A DNA stretch of 56,302 bases from Actinomycetota bacterium (GTDB lineage Bacteria; Actinomycetota; Actinomycetes; Nanopelagicales; Nanopelagicaceae), in the NCBI GenBank assembly GCA_947372965.1, contig CANBVR010000003.1, positions 1-56,302 on the forward strand. Direction: 5' to 3'. The notes under the pieces are model-generated. The model saw nothing but the letters and a program-made list of their open reading frames with translations, did not search any database and had not been told where the DNA came from. Below are positions 46,492 to 55,742 of this stretch, piece by piece. Each line of letters begins with the position of its first letter. The stretch's first letter is position 1. The translations under genes were made by a program, and so were the position numbers.

Positions 46492-49400
46492 TAATCGACA
46501 GCCACTCTTGAATTGAATTGATATCAAAAGATTTTCCTGAGAGCTCTGAGATTCCTGATACTGCTGCTTTAAATCCGGCGATTGTCGTAATACAAGGAAC
46601 AGATCTCTGAATTGAAGCAGTTCGAATCATCCAACCATCCTGTCTTGTACCTCGTCCCAGCGGAGTATTAATAACAAGTCCAACGATTCCTTGCGTAATT
46701 AGGTCTACTGCAGTTGGTTGCCCATCTTCACCACGACCTTGTGAGTGTTTTCGCACTGAAGTTGTTTTGATTCCGTGGGTAAGCAAGAAATCATGTGTTC
46801 CTTGAGTTGTATAAAGTTCAAAGCCCAAGCCAATCAAGATTCGTGCTGGATCGATTGCGCTAGGTTTATGTCTTTCCGATAACGATAAGAAGATCGAACC
46901 ACTCTTTGGGAGCGCTCCAAAAGCAGCAGTCTGACTCTTTGAATATGCTTCACCGAAACTCTGCGCGATTCCCATAACTTCACCTGTTGAACGCATCTCT
47001 GGACCCAAGACTGAATCGACGCCAGTTCCATCAATTCTTCTAAAGCGATTCCAAGGTAAAACCGCCTCTTTAACGGAAATACCCCTTGCTTTCCCATCTC
47101 CTGATTTAGGTAGAAGACCCGAAGAACGCAACTGTGAAATCTTCTTACCACTTGAAATTAGCGCCGCGCATTTTGCAAGCGGATTACCTGTCGCCTTGCT
47201 GACAAAGGGAACAGTTCTTGATGCTCTTGGGTTGGCTTCAAGTACGTATAGTTGTTGTTTTCCTACTGAGTCCGCCGCAATAGCAAATTGAATATTTATG
47301 AGGCCAAGAACTCCGATTCCCTTGGCTAATTTAAGGGTTGCATCTCGAATCTCATTCTTCAGCTCAGTGCTGATCGAATATGAAGGGATCACACAAGCTG
47401 AGTCTCCAGAGTGCACACCAGCTTCTTCAATATGCTCCATTACGCCAGCCAAGAAAAGTTCCTCACCATCGAATAGGGCATCAACATCGATTTCAATAGC
47501 ATCATCTAAGAACTTGTCGATCAATACTGGGTGATTTGGCGTGATTTCGGTGGCCTTCTTGATGAACTCCGCAAGAGATTCATCGTCATAAACAATCTCC
47601 ATTCCCCGCCCACCAAGAACAAAGGACGGCCTCACCAAAACTGGGTAGGTTATTTGATGCGCAATTTTCAGAGCCTCATCAAAAGTATTTGCCATGCCAA
47701 AAGTCGGGGCTGTTAGATTATTAATCTTTAGAAGTTCACCAAATTGGCCACGATCTTCCGCAATATCAATCGCATCTGGCGATGTTCCTAGAATCGTGAT
47801 TCCAGCTTCTTGTAGCCCACGAGCCAAACCAAGCGGTGTTTGTCCTCCCAGTTGGGCAATTACTCCCACCACTGGACCGGCAAGGGTCTCTGCGTGAATA
47901 ACCTCGAGAACATCTTCCAAAGTTAGTGGTTCGAAATAAAGTCGATCCGAAGTGTCGTAGTCAGTAGAAACTGTCTCCGGATTGCAATTGATCATGATTG
48001 TTTCATAATCGGCTTCTTTAAGTGCGAAGGCCGCATGAACACATGAGTAATCGAACTCGACTCCTTGGCCAATACGATTCGGCCCACTTCCAAGAATGAT
48101 AATAGCCGGTTTAGTTCTTGGGATAACTTCCGTTTCTAGATCATAACTTGAGTAGTGATAAGGCGTGTGAGCCTCAAATTCCGCAGCGCATGTATCTACA
48201 GTCTTAAAGACTGGTCGCAATCCGATGCGATGTCGATAGATCGCAATTTCCCCAGGAGTTTGCCCAGTAATTTCAGAGATTTGATTGTCACTAAAACCAA
48301 AGCGTTTTGCCTTCACCAAGAGTTCATCAGTCAAGCCTGCACTATTCTTAATTTCGCTTGCAACGGCATTTATCTCTGAAATTTGGGCCAAGAACCATGG
48401 GTCAACTTTCGTTGCAGCAAAAACTGCTTCAACATCTACACCCAGATAGAGAGCTCTTTGAATCTGTTGGAGTCGATGTTCCGTCGGGATCGCCATTGCA
48501 GCTAGAAGTGACTCCTTACTTTCCGAGGAATTAATCCACGTAAAGGAAGTCCCCTTTTTCTCAACTGAGCGAAGAGCCTTTTGAAGGGCTTCCGGGAAAG
48601 ATCTACCGATGGCCATTGCTTCGCCGACGCTCTTCATAGTTGTTGTTAAGCGATTATCAGCCTCAGGAAACTTCTCAAAGGCAAACCTAGGAACTTTTAC
48701 AACGATGTAATCAAGTGTTGGCTCAAACGAGGCTGGCGTTGACTTTGTGATGTCATTTTGAATTTCATCCAAGGTGTAGCCGATAGCCAGTTTGGTGGCA
48801 ATTTTTGCAATAGGAAAACCCGTTGCTTTAGAAGCAAGAGCTGATGATCTTGATACCCGAGGATTCATTTCAATTACAATTATTCGACCATCACTTGGGT
48901 TTACAGCAAATTGAATGTTACAGCCACCAGTGGCAACACCTACTTCTCTAATGATTTCAATACTTAGATCGCGCAATCGTTGGTACTCAACATCGGTTAA
49001 TGTGAGCGCTGGCGCGACAGTAATTGAATCACCAGTATGCACGCCCATGGGATCGATATTCTCAATGCTGCAGACGATAACCACGTTATCTTCATGGTCT
49101 CTCATAACCTCTAATTCAAATTCTTTCCACCCAATAATTGATTCTTCAAGCAAAACCTCAGTTGTCGGACTATGACGTAATCCAGCGCCTGCGATGAGTT
49201 CGAGCTCTGCTTGGTTGTGGGCAATGCCGGAACCCAAACCGCCCATGGTGAAAGAAGGACGCACTACAACTGGATAGTTAAGAATTTGAGCAGCAGCGAG
49301 GCACTCTGACATTGAATGTGCAATTATTGATTTTGCTGATTCCCCTCCAACTTTTTCCACGATTTCTTTAAAAGTCTCACGGTCTTCCCCACGCTTTATT

Positions 49401-49765
49401 GCCGGAATATCTGCGCCAATTAACTTAACCCCATACTTTTCTAAGATCCCTGCTTCGAAGAGCCCAATGGCGGCGTTGAGAGCCGTCTGTCCTCCGAGGG
49501 TTGCAAGAATGGCAGTTGGCCTTTCCTTAATGATTATCTTCTCAATAATTTCAGAAGTTAACGGTTCAATATAAGTTGCATCCGCGAATTCAGGATCGGT
49601 CATGATCGTTGCCGGGTTTGAATTAATAAGTATTACGCGAATACCTTCACTTCTAAGAACTCGGCATGCTTGGGTTCCGGAATAATCAAATTCACAAGCT
49701 TGGCCTATAACAATTGGACCACTTCCAATTACTAAAACGCTCTCGATAGACATATCTCTTGGCAT
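46484..49765 (-). CDS. carB: Carbamoyl-phosphate synthase large chain
   Basis: 1093 residues. Two homologous ATP-grasp halves ([21 protein letters not shown] near the start; [19 protein letters not shown] near residue 555), each with VRPSFTMGG or VRPSFVLGG. The C-terminal MGS-like regulatory domain (about 945-1093) usually binds UMP or ornithine. Supplies carbamoyl phosphate for pyrimidine and arginine synthesis. One-base overlap with carA (TAATG). Confidence 0.97.
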   Translation of the reverse strand: MPRDMSIESVLVIGSGPIVIGQACEFDYSGTQACRVLRSEGIRVILINSNPATIMTDPEFADATYIEPLTSEIIEKIIIKERPTAILATLGGQTALNAAIGLFEAGILEKYGVKLIGADIPAIKRGEDRETFKEIVEKVGGESAKSIIAHSMSECLAAAQILNYPVVVRPSFTMGGLGSGIAHNQAELELIAGAGLRHSPTTEVLLEESIIGWKEFELEVMRDHEDNVVIVCSIENIDPMGVHTGDSITVAPALTLTDVEYQRLRDLSIEIIREVGVATGGCNIQFAVNPSDGRIIVIEMNPRVSRSSALASKATGFPIAKIATKLAIGYTLDEIQNDITKSTPASFEPTLDYIVVKVPRFAFEKFPEADNRLTTTMKSVGEAMAIGRSFPEALQKALRSVEKKGTSFTWINSSESKESLLAAMAIPTEHRLQQIQRALYLGVDVEAVFAATKVDPWFLAQISEINAVASEIKNSAGLTDELLVKAKRFGFSDNQISEITGQTPGEIAIYRHRIGLRPVFKTVDTCAAEFEAHTPYHYSSYDLETEVIPRTKPAIIILGSGPNRIGQGVEFDYSCVHAAFALKEADYETIMINCNPETVSTDYDTSDRLYFEPLTLEDVLEVIHAETLAGPVVGVIAQLGGQTPLGLARGLQEAGITILGTSPDAIDIAEDRGQFGELLKINNLTAPTFGMANTFDEALKIAHQITYPVLVRPSFVLGGRGMEIVYDDESLAEFIKKATEITPNHPVLIDKFLDDAIEIDVDALFDGEELFLAGVMEHIEEAGVHSGDSACVIPSYSISTELKNEIRDATLKLAKGIGVLGLINIQFAIAADSVGKQQLYVLEANPRASRTVPFVSKATGNPLAKCAALISSGKKISQLRSSGLLPKSGDGKARGISVKEAVLPWNRFRRIDGTGVDSVLGPEMRSTGEVMGIAQSFGEAYSKSQTAAFGALPKSGSIFLSLSERHKPSAIDPARILIGLGFELYTTQGTHDFLLTHGIKTTSVRKHSQGRGEDGQPTAVDLITQGIVGLVINTPLGRGTRQDGWMIRTASIQRSVPCITTIAGFKAAVSGISELSGKSFDINSIQEWLSINE

Positions 49766-50877
49766 TAGACACGAACTCCAGCCATGAGTGAAATGAAATG
49801 ATCAAAGAGATAACTTGCATCATGAGGTCCGGCGGCTGCCTCGGGATGATATTGGACGCTAAATACTGGTGTTTCCAAAAGTTCCAAACCTTCAACAACG
49901 CCATCATTTAGGCAGATATGGCTCACAAAACCAGCGCCATAGACGGTATTGAAATTTCCTTCAGTTGGCGCCTCAACAGCAAATCCATGATTGTGAGCAG
50001 TTATTTCGACTCGTCCCGTACGGAGATTTTTTACCGGCTGATTTATTCCGCGGTGCCCAAAGGGAAGTTTATAAGTTTCAAACCCCAAAGCCCTGCCAAT
50101 TATCTGATGGCCAAAGCAAATTCCAAAGAGTGGAATACGTTCTTGCAATATTTCACGCACGAGTGAAATCACTCCGGTCATCGTCGCAGGATCACCGGGA
50201 CCATTAGATAAGAAAATTCCGTCAGGTGAAATCGCCTTTATCTGCGCAAGAGTTGAGGTGGAGGGCATTACGTGAACTTCGATTCCACGCTGTGCCATCA
50301 TCCTTGGTGTCGCACCTTTTATACCCAAATCGATCGCCGCAACTGTAAATCTTTTTTCACCTACAGCATCAATAACATACGTTGAATTTGTAGAAACATC
50401 ATCAGCCAGAAAGGCACCGCTCATCTGTGGGGACTTTCGAACTCTTACAACCATTTCTTCCCTGGTTAGCGCAGAATTCGAGAAAATTCCAACGCGCATC
50501 GCCCCGCGATCACGTAGATGTCGGGTAATGGCTCGAGTATCCACGCTCTTAATTCCCACAATTCCTTGCTCTAATAAGTCATCTTCAAGTGAACGATTCG
50601 CGCGCCAATTACTCACTACCGGCGATGAATTTCGAACTACAAATCCGCTGACCCAAATTTGCTTGGACTCTTCATCTGGAATATTCATGCCTGTATTACC
50701 AATGTGAGGTGCAGTCATGATTACAACTTGCTTATGGTAGGAAGGGTCGGTCAGAGTCTCTTGATATCCGGTCATTCCGGTCTGAAAAACAGCTTCTCCG
50801 AAAGTTTCGCCTTCACATGCCCAACTTTCACCTTCAAATATTGCACCATCATCGAGAACGAGGTAAGCCTTCGTCAT
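49765..50877 (-). CDS. carA: Carbamoyl-phosphate synthase small chain
   Basis: 370 residues. N-terminal small-subunit domain ([21 protein letters not shown]) and class I glutamine amidotransferase with nucleophile in [10 protein letters not shown] and His/Glu in [11 protein letters not shown]. Releases ammonia from glutamine for carB. One-base overlaps with pyrC upstream and carB downstream (TAATG in both). Confidence 0.97.
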   Translation of the reverse strand: MTKAYLVLDDGAIFEGESWACEGETFGEAVFQTGMTGYQETLTDPSYHKQVVIMTAPHIGNTGMNIPDEESKQIWVSGFVVRNSSPVVSNWRANRSLEDDLLEQGIVGIKSVDTRAITRHLRDRGAMRVGIFSNSALTREEMVVRVRKSPQMSGAFLADDVSTNSTYVIDAVGEKRFTVAAIDLGIKGATPRMMAQRGIEVHVMPSTSTLAQIKAISPDGIFLSNGPGDPATMTGVISLVREILQERIPLFGICFGHQIIGRALGFETYKLPFGHRGINQPVKNLRTGRVEITAHNHGFAVEAPTEGNFNTVYGAGFVSHICLNDGVVEGLELLETPVFSVQYHPEAAAGPHDASYLFDHFISLMAGVRV

Positions 50878-52160
50878 TAGACTCCCCCTTTTTCGGAAAT
50901 ATCAAAAACAAGTTCGCCGTTAAAGAAAGTTTTCACAACGAGACTGGGGAGAGTCATTTCGTGAAACGGCGTATTTTTACTCTTGGAAGCCATCTTATTA
51001 CGGTCAACCGTCCAACTCGCAGAGGTGTCGATCACAGCCAAATTTGCCTTCGCACCAACGCGAATACTCTCGCCATGGCCCGAATATCCCGCTATTCGCG
51101 CAGGAGCAATTGCCATTCTTTCGACTAGCGTCGTCCAATCAATCAGCCCACTTTCAACCATCGCCAAGACAACTACTGAAAGGGCTGTTTCCAAACCGAG
51201 CATTCCAAATGCTGCTTCTTGCCACTCGCAATCCTTATCCTCACTTGGATGTGGTGCGTGATCAGTTGCGACGATATCGATAGTTCCATCTGCCAGACCA
51301 GCCCTAAGAGCTAACACGTCAGCGCTTGTGCGAAGCGGTGGATTTACTTTATAAACCGCGTCGTAGTCAACGATCAGGTCATCGGTTAGAAGAAGGTGAT
51401 GTGGAGTCACTTCGGCAGTAACTTGAACGCCTCTTGCTTTTGCAGCGCGCACTAATTCAACACCACCTGCTGTTGTTAAATGGCAGATATGGAGTTTGCT
51501 ATTCACATGTTCGGCTAGCAAGATATCTCGAGCGATAATCGCTTCTTCTGCTACTGCGGGCCAACCGGTTAAACCTAATCTAGATGAGATCTCACCTTCG
51601 TTCATCTGTGCACCATTGGTAAGGCGAGGCTCTTGGGCGTGCTGGGCGATAATTCCATCAAAGCTCTTCACGTATTCCAAAGCTCTTCTCATCAGAAGCG
51701 GATCGAAAACACATTTACCGTCATCTGAGAAAATCCTAACGCTCGCCCTAGATGAATTCATCGCACCTAACTCGGCTAATTTTTCACCTTGAAGACCTTG
51801 AGTAACAGCTCCTATAGGAAAAACATCGCAAAGAGCCGCTTCTTTACCAAGAGCGAAGACTTGTTCGACAACGCCGGCCGTATCTGCAACCGGGGTGGTA
51901 TTTGCCATCGGCGAGATTGCGCCATAGCCACCGCGTACCGCTGCGAGGCAACCAGTCGCCACGGTTTCGGAATCTTCTCTACCAGGTTCACGTAAATGGG
52001 TGTGCAAGTCGACTAATGATGGAATCAAAAGATTGCCCGCAATATCGATCTCTAATTTGCCCGAGAGATCTTGACCAATTTGTGCAATCTCGCCATTTAC
52101 AAACTCAATATCAACAATTGAACCGTCAAGTAATCTTGCGTTCTTCAAAACCTTATTCAT
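50877..52160 (-). CDS. pyrC: Dihydroorotase
   Basis: 427 residues, class I amidohydrolase. Metal ligands in [22 protein letters not shown], and [12 protein letters not shown]; catalytic Asp in VATDHAPHP. Cyclises carbamoyl aspartate to dihydroorotate. Sits one base after pyrB. The C-terminal metal-fold strand contains [12 protein letters not shown]. Confidence 0.96.
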   Translation of the reverse strand: MNKVLKNARLLDGSIVDIEFVNGEIAQIGQDLSGKLEIDIAGNLLIPSLVDLHTHLREPGREDSETVATGCLAAVRGGYGAISPMANTTPVADTAGVVEQVFALGKEAALCDVFPIGAVTQGLQGEKLAELGAMNSSRASVRIFSDDGKCVFDPLLMRRALEYVKSFDGIIAQHAQEPRLTNGAQMNEGEISSRLGLTGWPAVAEEAIIARDILLAEHVNSKLHICHLTTAGGVELVRAAKARGVQVTAEVTPHHLLLTDDLIVDYDAVYKVNPPLRTSADVLALRAGLADGTIDIVATDHAPHPSEDKDCEWQEAAFGMLGLETALSVVVLAMVESGLIDWTTLVERMAIAPARIAGYSGHGESIRVGAKANLAVIDTSASWTVDRNKMASKSKNTPFHEMTLPSLVVKTFFNGELVFDISEKGGV

Positions 52161-52161
52161 T

Positions 52162-53130
52162 CTAATTCACCACTTCTTTCGAATTCGAAACCACATTTAG
52201 AGGCGTTCCTCCCAGAAGTTGGTATAGAACTGCCATCCGTACTAAGACACCATTTGAAACTTGCGCTAAAACCACAGATTGAAGTGAATCCGCACTGGCA
52301 GCAGAAATTTCAAGACCTCTATTCATTGGGCCAGGGTGCATCACGATCGCCTTGGATTTGAGAGACTCCAGACGATCTTGATCTAACCCAAAACCTCTTG
52401 AATATTCTCTGGCAGTTGGAAAGAAAGCTTCATTCATTCGCTCACTTTGAATTCGCAGCATCATTACGACATCTACATTTTTTAAAATTGAGTCAAAGTT
52501 ATAACTTACTTTTACACCCCAGGATTCAACGCCAACTGGTAAGAGAGTTGGAAGCGATACAAGCGTTACTTCAGCGCCCAACTTCTTTAAGAGCAGGACA
52601 TTACTTCGAGCCACACGTGAATGAAGAATGTCTCCTACGATTGCAACTTTAAGACCGGAAAAGTCACTTTTGAGTTCCGGAAATTTGCTCCGAATTGTGT
52701 AAGCATCCAAGAGCGCTTGCGTTGGATGTTCATGAGTCCCATCTCCAGCATTTATGACAGAGGCTGAAATCCACCCCGAGTCGGCCAATCGGGCGGCCGC
52801 ACCAGAAGCGCTATGTCTGATGATTACCGCATCTGCACCCATCGCCTGCAAAGTTTGGGCCGTATCTTTTAGCGATTCTCCTTTGCTAACCGAAGAACCT
52901 TTTGCTGAGAAGTTGATGACATCGGCAGATAGTCGTTTTGCCGCACTTTCAAAGGAAATTCGAGTGCGAGTTGAATCCTCAAAGAAGAGATTCACAACTG
53001 TTCGGCCTCGAAGCGTAGGAAGCTTCTTCATTGCCCCATCAGATATCTTCGAAAGTTCAAATGCGGTATCAAGAATAGAGATTGCCTCGCTACGATCTAG
53101 GTCGCCGATGCTTAACAGGTGGCGATTCAT
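52162..53130 (-). CDS. pyrB: Aspartate carbamoyltransferase catalytic chain
   Basis: 322 residues. Carbamoyl-phosphate motif [13 protein letters not shown], aspartate-binding HPTQALLD and MHPGPMNRG. First committed pyrimidine step. No pyrI regulatory chain is adjacent. Overlaps pyrR by four bases. Confidence 0.97.
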   Translation of the reverse strand: MNRHLLSIGDLDRSEAISILDTAFELSKISDGAMKKLPTLRGRTVVNLFFEDSTRTRISFESAAKRLSADVINFSAKGSSVSKGESLKDTAQTLQAMGADAVIIRHSASGAAARLADSGWISASVINAGDGTHEHPTQALLDAYTIRSKFPELKSDFSGLKVAIVGDILHSRVARSNVLLLKKLGAEVTLVSLPTLLPVGVESWGVKVSYNFDSILKNVDVVMMLRIQSERMNEAFFPTAREYSRGFGLDQDRLESLKSKAIVMHPGPMNRGLEISAASADSLQSVVLAQVSNGVLVRMAVLYQLLGGTPLNVVSNSKEVVN

Positions 53131-53660
53131 TCGTGACCACCTGCAAGTATTGACACTCCATCCTCATTATCAATTTCTTGGAGTGATACCTTCACGATCT
53201 CAACTGCCGAAGTTGGAATATTCTTACCGACGTAATCGGCCCTAATTGGAAGTTCACGATGTCCGCGATCGACTAGAACCGCTAATTGAACCGACTTTGG
53301 GCGCCCGATCTCACCTAACGCATCTAGTGCAGCGCGGATAGTTCTTCCCGAATAGAGAACATCATCGACCAAGACGACATCTTTTCCTTCAATTCCACCA
53401 AGAGGCAGAACGGTTGGGAGCAGCGCCTTTGGAGGTCGCATCCGTAGATCATCTCTATGCAAAGTAACATCGAGAGTTCCTACATTTACCGGTCCCTCAA
53501 TCTCTGAGAGGAATTGGCCGATACGGTTACCAAGAAAGGCACCCCGCGTGGGTATTCCAAGAATCACTAGATTAGATAGGCCATGGTTTCGCTCAATGAT
53601 TTCATGAGCAATACGTTTTAAAGCGCGGCTAATATCGCCGGCATCTAGTACAGCTGCCAT
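53127..53660 (-). CDS. pyrR: Bifunctional pyr-operon regulator / uracil phosphoribosyltransferase
   Basis: 177 residues with the PRPP-binding motif [18 protein letters not shown]. PyrR binds pyr mRNA when UMP is abundant; it may also act as a uracil phosphoribosyltransferase. ATG 53660 is fixed by the AAGGAGAG ribosome site (plus-strand 53663-53670). The possible earlier start at 53741 would translate the regulatory hairpin and is rejected. It heads the pyr gene run and its leader carries a PyrR-binding sequence. Confidence 0.96.
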   Translation of the reverse strand: MAAVLDAGDISRALKRIAHEIIERNHGLSNLVILGIPTRGAFLGNRIGQFLSEIEGPVNVGTLDVTLHRDDLRMRPPKALLPTVLPLGGIEGKDVVLVDDVLYSGRTIRAALDALGEIGRPKSVQLAVLVDRGHRELPIRADYVGKNIPTSAVEIVKVSLQEIDNEDGVSILAGGHE

Positions 53661-53662
53661 TT

Positions 53663-53670
53663 CTCTCCTT
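53663..53670 (-). promoter_or_regulatory. Ribosome binding site of pyrR
   Basis: AAGGAGAG on the minus strand, two bases before ATG 53660 with its core at proper spacing. It lies two bases downstream of the predicted PyrR-binding hairpin, so bound PyrR could block it. Confidence 0.75.
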
Positions 53671-53672
53671 CG

Positions 53673-53688
53673 CCGCCTCTCGGGACGG
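53673..53688 (-). promoter_or_regulatory. Candidate PyrR-binding hairpin in the pyr leader
   Basis: The minus strand reads CCGTCCCGAGAGGCGG. Its GTCCCGAGAGGC core matches all positions of RUCCNGNGAGGY, the core of the PyrR-binding loop consensus recalled from Bacillus. CCG/CGG and CC/GG can pair to form a hairpin with a CGAGA loop. In mycobacteria PyrR represses translation by binding near the ribosome site, and the spacing here suits that mechanism. No Bacillus-style attenuator terminator was seen. Confidence 0.72.
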
Positions 53689-53710
53689 ATCGTTAAAGGA
53701 CTACTAGCGC

Positions 53711-53716
53711 AAGATA
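53711..53716 (-). promoter_or_regulatory. Possible -10 element for the pyr operon
   Basis: TATCTT on the minus strand would start a leader of about 44 bases that contains the hairpin and ribosome site. No convincing -35 is visible. Confidence 0.3.
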
Positions 53717-53757
53717 CCACCTGTGGATAAGAAAATCCCAATCACGACTCGCCTCTC

Positions 53758-53763
53758 TATCTT
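53758..53763 (+). promoter_or_regulatory. Putative leaderless -10 element of the bldD-like gene
   Basis: TATCTT followed by exactly six bases and ATG 53770. The divergent pyrR promoter is about 45 bases away. Confidence 0.5.
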
Positions 53764-53769
53764 AGGTAT

Positions 53770-54264
53770 ATGAACTTAAATGAACGCACCATTGAAGAGA
53801 TCGCCCAATCAATCCGCGCCATCCGCAAGCAGAAAGGTCTGACGCTCAAGGAAGTTGAGACTCAATCTAACGGCATCTGGAAAGCAGTCGTCATAGGATC
53901 ATATGAACGTTGCGATCGGGCTCTCTCCCTCAAGAAAGCAATCTCTCTTGCCAATTTTTACCAAGTTCCGTTGGATGAGTTACTTGGACTGGGTAGTGTG
54001 CAAAATGACAGAAATTCTGGCAACGATCTGCCCGATAAATTCACCATCGATATTCGAAGAATTTCCACTTTAGCAAAGGTGGATGAGAAAGCCCGATCGA
54101 TAACCACACTGCTGGCACTTTTTTGTGCAAAGCGAAGAGATTGGAATGGCGAAGTTATCACGATTCGAAAAAGTGATCTAGAGATAGTCGCCATACTTGG
54201 AAATGAGCGAGAAAATCAGAGCTATGGATGGCTGAGGGATAATTCGCTCTTAATTAAAAGGTAG
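53770..54264 (+). CDS. bldD: BldD-type transcriptional regulator with c-di-GMP signature
   Basis: 164 residues. N-terminal helix-turn-helix (about 10-75: IAQSIRAIRKQKGLTLKEVE, VIGSYERCDRALS) and a C-terminal domain aligned with BldD. The Streptomyces c-di-GMP motif R-x-D-x8-R-x-x-D is intact: R122-x-D124, eight residues, R133-x-x-D136. In Streptomyces bldD also lies beside pyrR and nusB, so orthology is well supported. BldD with c-di-GMP represses development genes there; the role in a non-sporulating organism would differ. Confidence 0.9.
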   Translation: MNLNERTIEEIAQSIRAIRKQKGLTLKEVETQSNGIWKAVVIGSYERCDRALSLKKAISLANFYQVPLDELLGLGSVQNDRNSGNDLPDKFTIDIRRISTLAKVDEKARSITTLLALFCAKRRDWNGEVITIRKSDLEIVAILGNERENQSYGWLRDNSLLIKR

Positions 54265-54282
54265 TTTGGTAGAAATATAAGA

Positions 54283-54306
54283 CTAAAGCGCGAACGAGGG
54301 CTTTAG
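54283..54306. terminator. Inverted repeat between convergent bldD-like gene and nusB
   Basis: CTAAAGC and GCTTTAG, seven perfect pairs with a ten-base loop, cover the nusB stop. Position between convergent genes is consistent with transcription termination. There is no clear T run, and it overlaps coding sequence. Confidence 0.3.
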
Positions 54307-54690
54307 AGCGATGATGCGACCGAGTACGCCGTTAATATATTTAGCTGATTCCTCAGTCGAATACTCCTGGGCAAGAATTATTGCTTGCGATGCTGCAATT
54401 TGATCATCGATATCTGCGCCCCATAAAATTTCATAAAGAGCAATTCGCATTATATTTCGGTCGACTGTCGGCATTCTGTCGATATCCCAACCTTGTGCGT
54501 AGGTCGTAATTAGCTCATCGATCTTCCGCAGATTTAACTCGATACCGTTGATAATCATCACTACATAATCCTCTTGTGATAACTCTGAAGCCGGTCTGGA
54601 GAAAAGAAGATCGCTTGCCTTGCTATTTCTCAGATCTGATTCGAAAAGAAGATCTAAAGCCCTTTTACGAGCTTTTGTACGAGCACTCAC
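54283..54690 (-). CDS. nusB: Transcription antitermination factor NusB
   Basis: 135 residues, all-helical NusB fold: [15 protein letters not shown] at the start, [19 protein letters not shown] in the middle, and [11 protein letters not shown] near the end. With NusE it binds boxA RNA in rRNA antitermination. ATG overlaps the efp stop by four bases. Confidence 0.95.
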   Translation of the reverse strand: MSARTKARKRALDLLFESDLRNSKASDLLFSRPASELSQEDYVVMIINGIELNLRKIDELITTYAQGWDIDRMPTVDRNIMRIALYEILWGADIDDQIAASQAIILAQEYSTEESAKYINGVLGRIIALKPSFAL

Positions 54691-55250
54691 GAGTTGGCGC
54701 GACCGAGATAATCTCCGGTACGAGTATCTACCAAAATCTTCTCATCTTGCTTGATAAAGAGCGGAACTTGAATCTGGATTCCAGTTTCAATCGTTGCCGG
54801 CTTTGTTCCACCAGACGAGCGATCTCCTTGTAAGCCAGGCTCGGTATAGGTAACAACCATTTCAACTGAGGCAGGAAGTTCAACGTAAAGAGGGTTATTT
54901 TCGTGAATTGCTACATTCGCTTTGCAATTCTCAAGCATGTAATTAACAGATTCTCCAACTACATCCTCGGAGATATTCATTTGATCGAAAGTTTTATCGT
55001 CCATAAAGACAAAGTCATCGCCATCGCGATAGAGGAAGGTCATGTCGCGTTTTTCAAGAATCGCTACCTCAACTTTTACACCGGCATTGAATGTTCGGTC
55101 AATTACTTTGCCCGAAATTACTGACTTCAATTTTGTGCGGACGAAAGCTGGTCCTTTTCCTGGTTTTACGTGTTGGAATTCAACTACGTTCCAGAGCTGC
55201 CCTTCAATATCTAGGGTCATGCCATTCTTGAGATCGTTTGTAGTAGCCAT
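54687..55250 (-). CDS. efp: Translation elongation factor P
   Basis: 187 residues, three-domain EF-P: the tip loop KPGKGPAF contains Lys32 as the modification position, and the C-terminal OB fold has the signature around [16 protein letters not shown]. Relieves ribosome stalling at proline runs. The tip has P-G-K-G-P, as in actinobacteria. TATCCT (55257-55262) is six bases before the ATG; the spacer has CCTCCC, the opposite of a ribosome site. Confidence 0.96.
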   Translation of the reverse strand: MATTNDLKNGMTLDIEGQLWNVVEFQHVKPGKGPAFVRTKLKSVISGKVIDRTFNAGVKVEVAILEKRDMTFLYRDGDDFVFMDDKTFDQMNISEDVVGESVNYMLENCKANVAIHENNPLYVELPASVEMVVTYTEPGLQGDRSSGGTKPATIETGIQIQVPLFIKQDEKILVDTRTGDYLGRANS

Positions 55251-55256
55251 GGGAGG

Positions 55257-55262
55257 AGGATA
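55257..55262 (-). promoter_or_regulatory. Putative leaderless -10 element of efp-nusB
   Basis: TATCCT on the minus strand, six bases, then ATG 55250. The intervening sequence resembles the anti-Shine-Dalgarno rather than a Shine-Dalgarno, which argues for leaderless initiation. Confidence 0.5.
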
Positions 55263-55310
55263 CCTGAACTTTTAGGCCTAATCTAACTATCGAGTTGTTA
55301 CTACTGGTTA

Positions 55311-55742
55311 TTAGTTTTTGATATTTGCCAGAGCGATCAAAGCAAGTCGATATGAGTCTGGGCCAAAACCACCGATAGTTCCATTTGCTACACCAGAAAT
55401 AACTGAGGTATGCCGGAATTCCTCGCGTGAGAGTGGGTTTGATAGATGAACCTCAATAAGTGGAGCCTTGACCATTTCTGCCGCATCACGAATTGCATAC
55501 GAGTAGTGTGTGAATGCAGCGGGGTTAATTACTACCGCAATATTCTTTTCGGCAGCCTCGTGCAGCCAATTAATGATCTCTACTTCGCTATCACTTTGAC
55601 GAACGTCACATTCTAAACCTAAGGCTTTTCCTTCTGCAATTACGAATTCCGATAGCCCTTGGAAATTCATATCACCGTAAATTGATGAATCACGTAGGTC
55701 TAGTCGCCCCAAATTTGGTCCATTGAGAACTAATACCTTCAT
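55311..55742 (-). CDS. aroQ: 3-dehydroquinate dehydratase, type II
   Basis: 143 residues. NGPNLGRLDLRDSSIYG carries the catalytic Arg and Tyr region, and NPAAFTHYSYA and EVHLSNPLSREEFRH are the substrate and catalytic His segments. Shikimate pathway step 3. The usual NGPNLNLLG is altered to NGPNLGRLD, but the catalytic residues are kept. It overlaps aroB by four bases. A 60-base gap separates it from efp. Confidence 0.95.
   Translation of the reverse strand: MKVLVLNGPNLGRLDLRDSSIYGDMNFQGLSEFVIAEGKALGLECDVRQSDSEVEIINWLHEAAEKNIAVVINPAAFTHYSYAIRDAAEMVKAPLIEVHLSNPLSREEFRHTSVISGVANGTIGGFGPDSYRLALIALANIKN

Noticed and set aside
53661-53741. Longer PyrR starting at 53741
   Set aside because: The extra 27 residues are non-conserved, would run through the regulatory hairpin, and ATG 53660 has a strong ribosome site.
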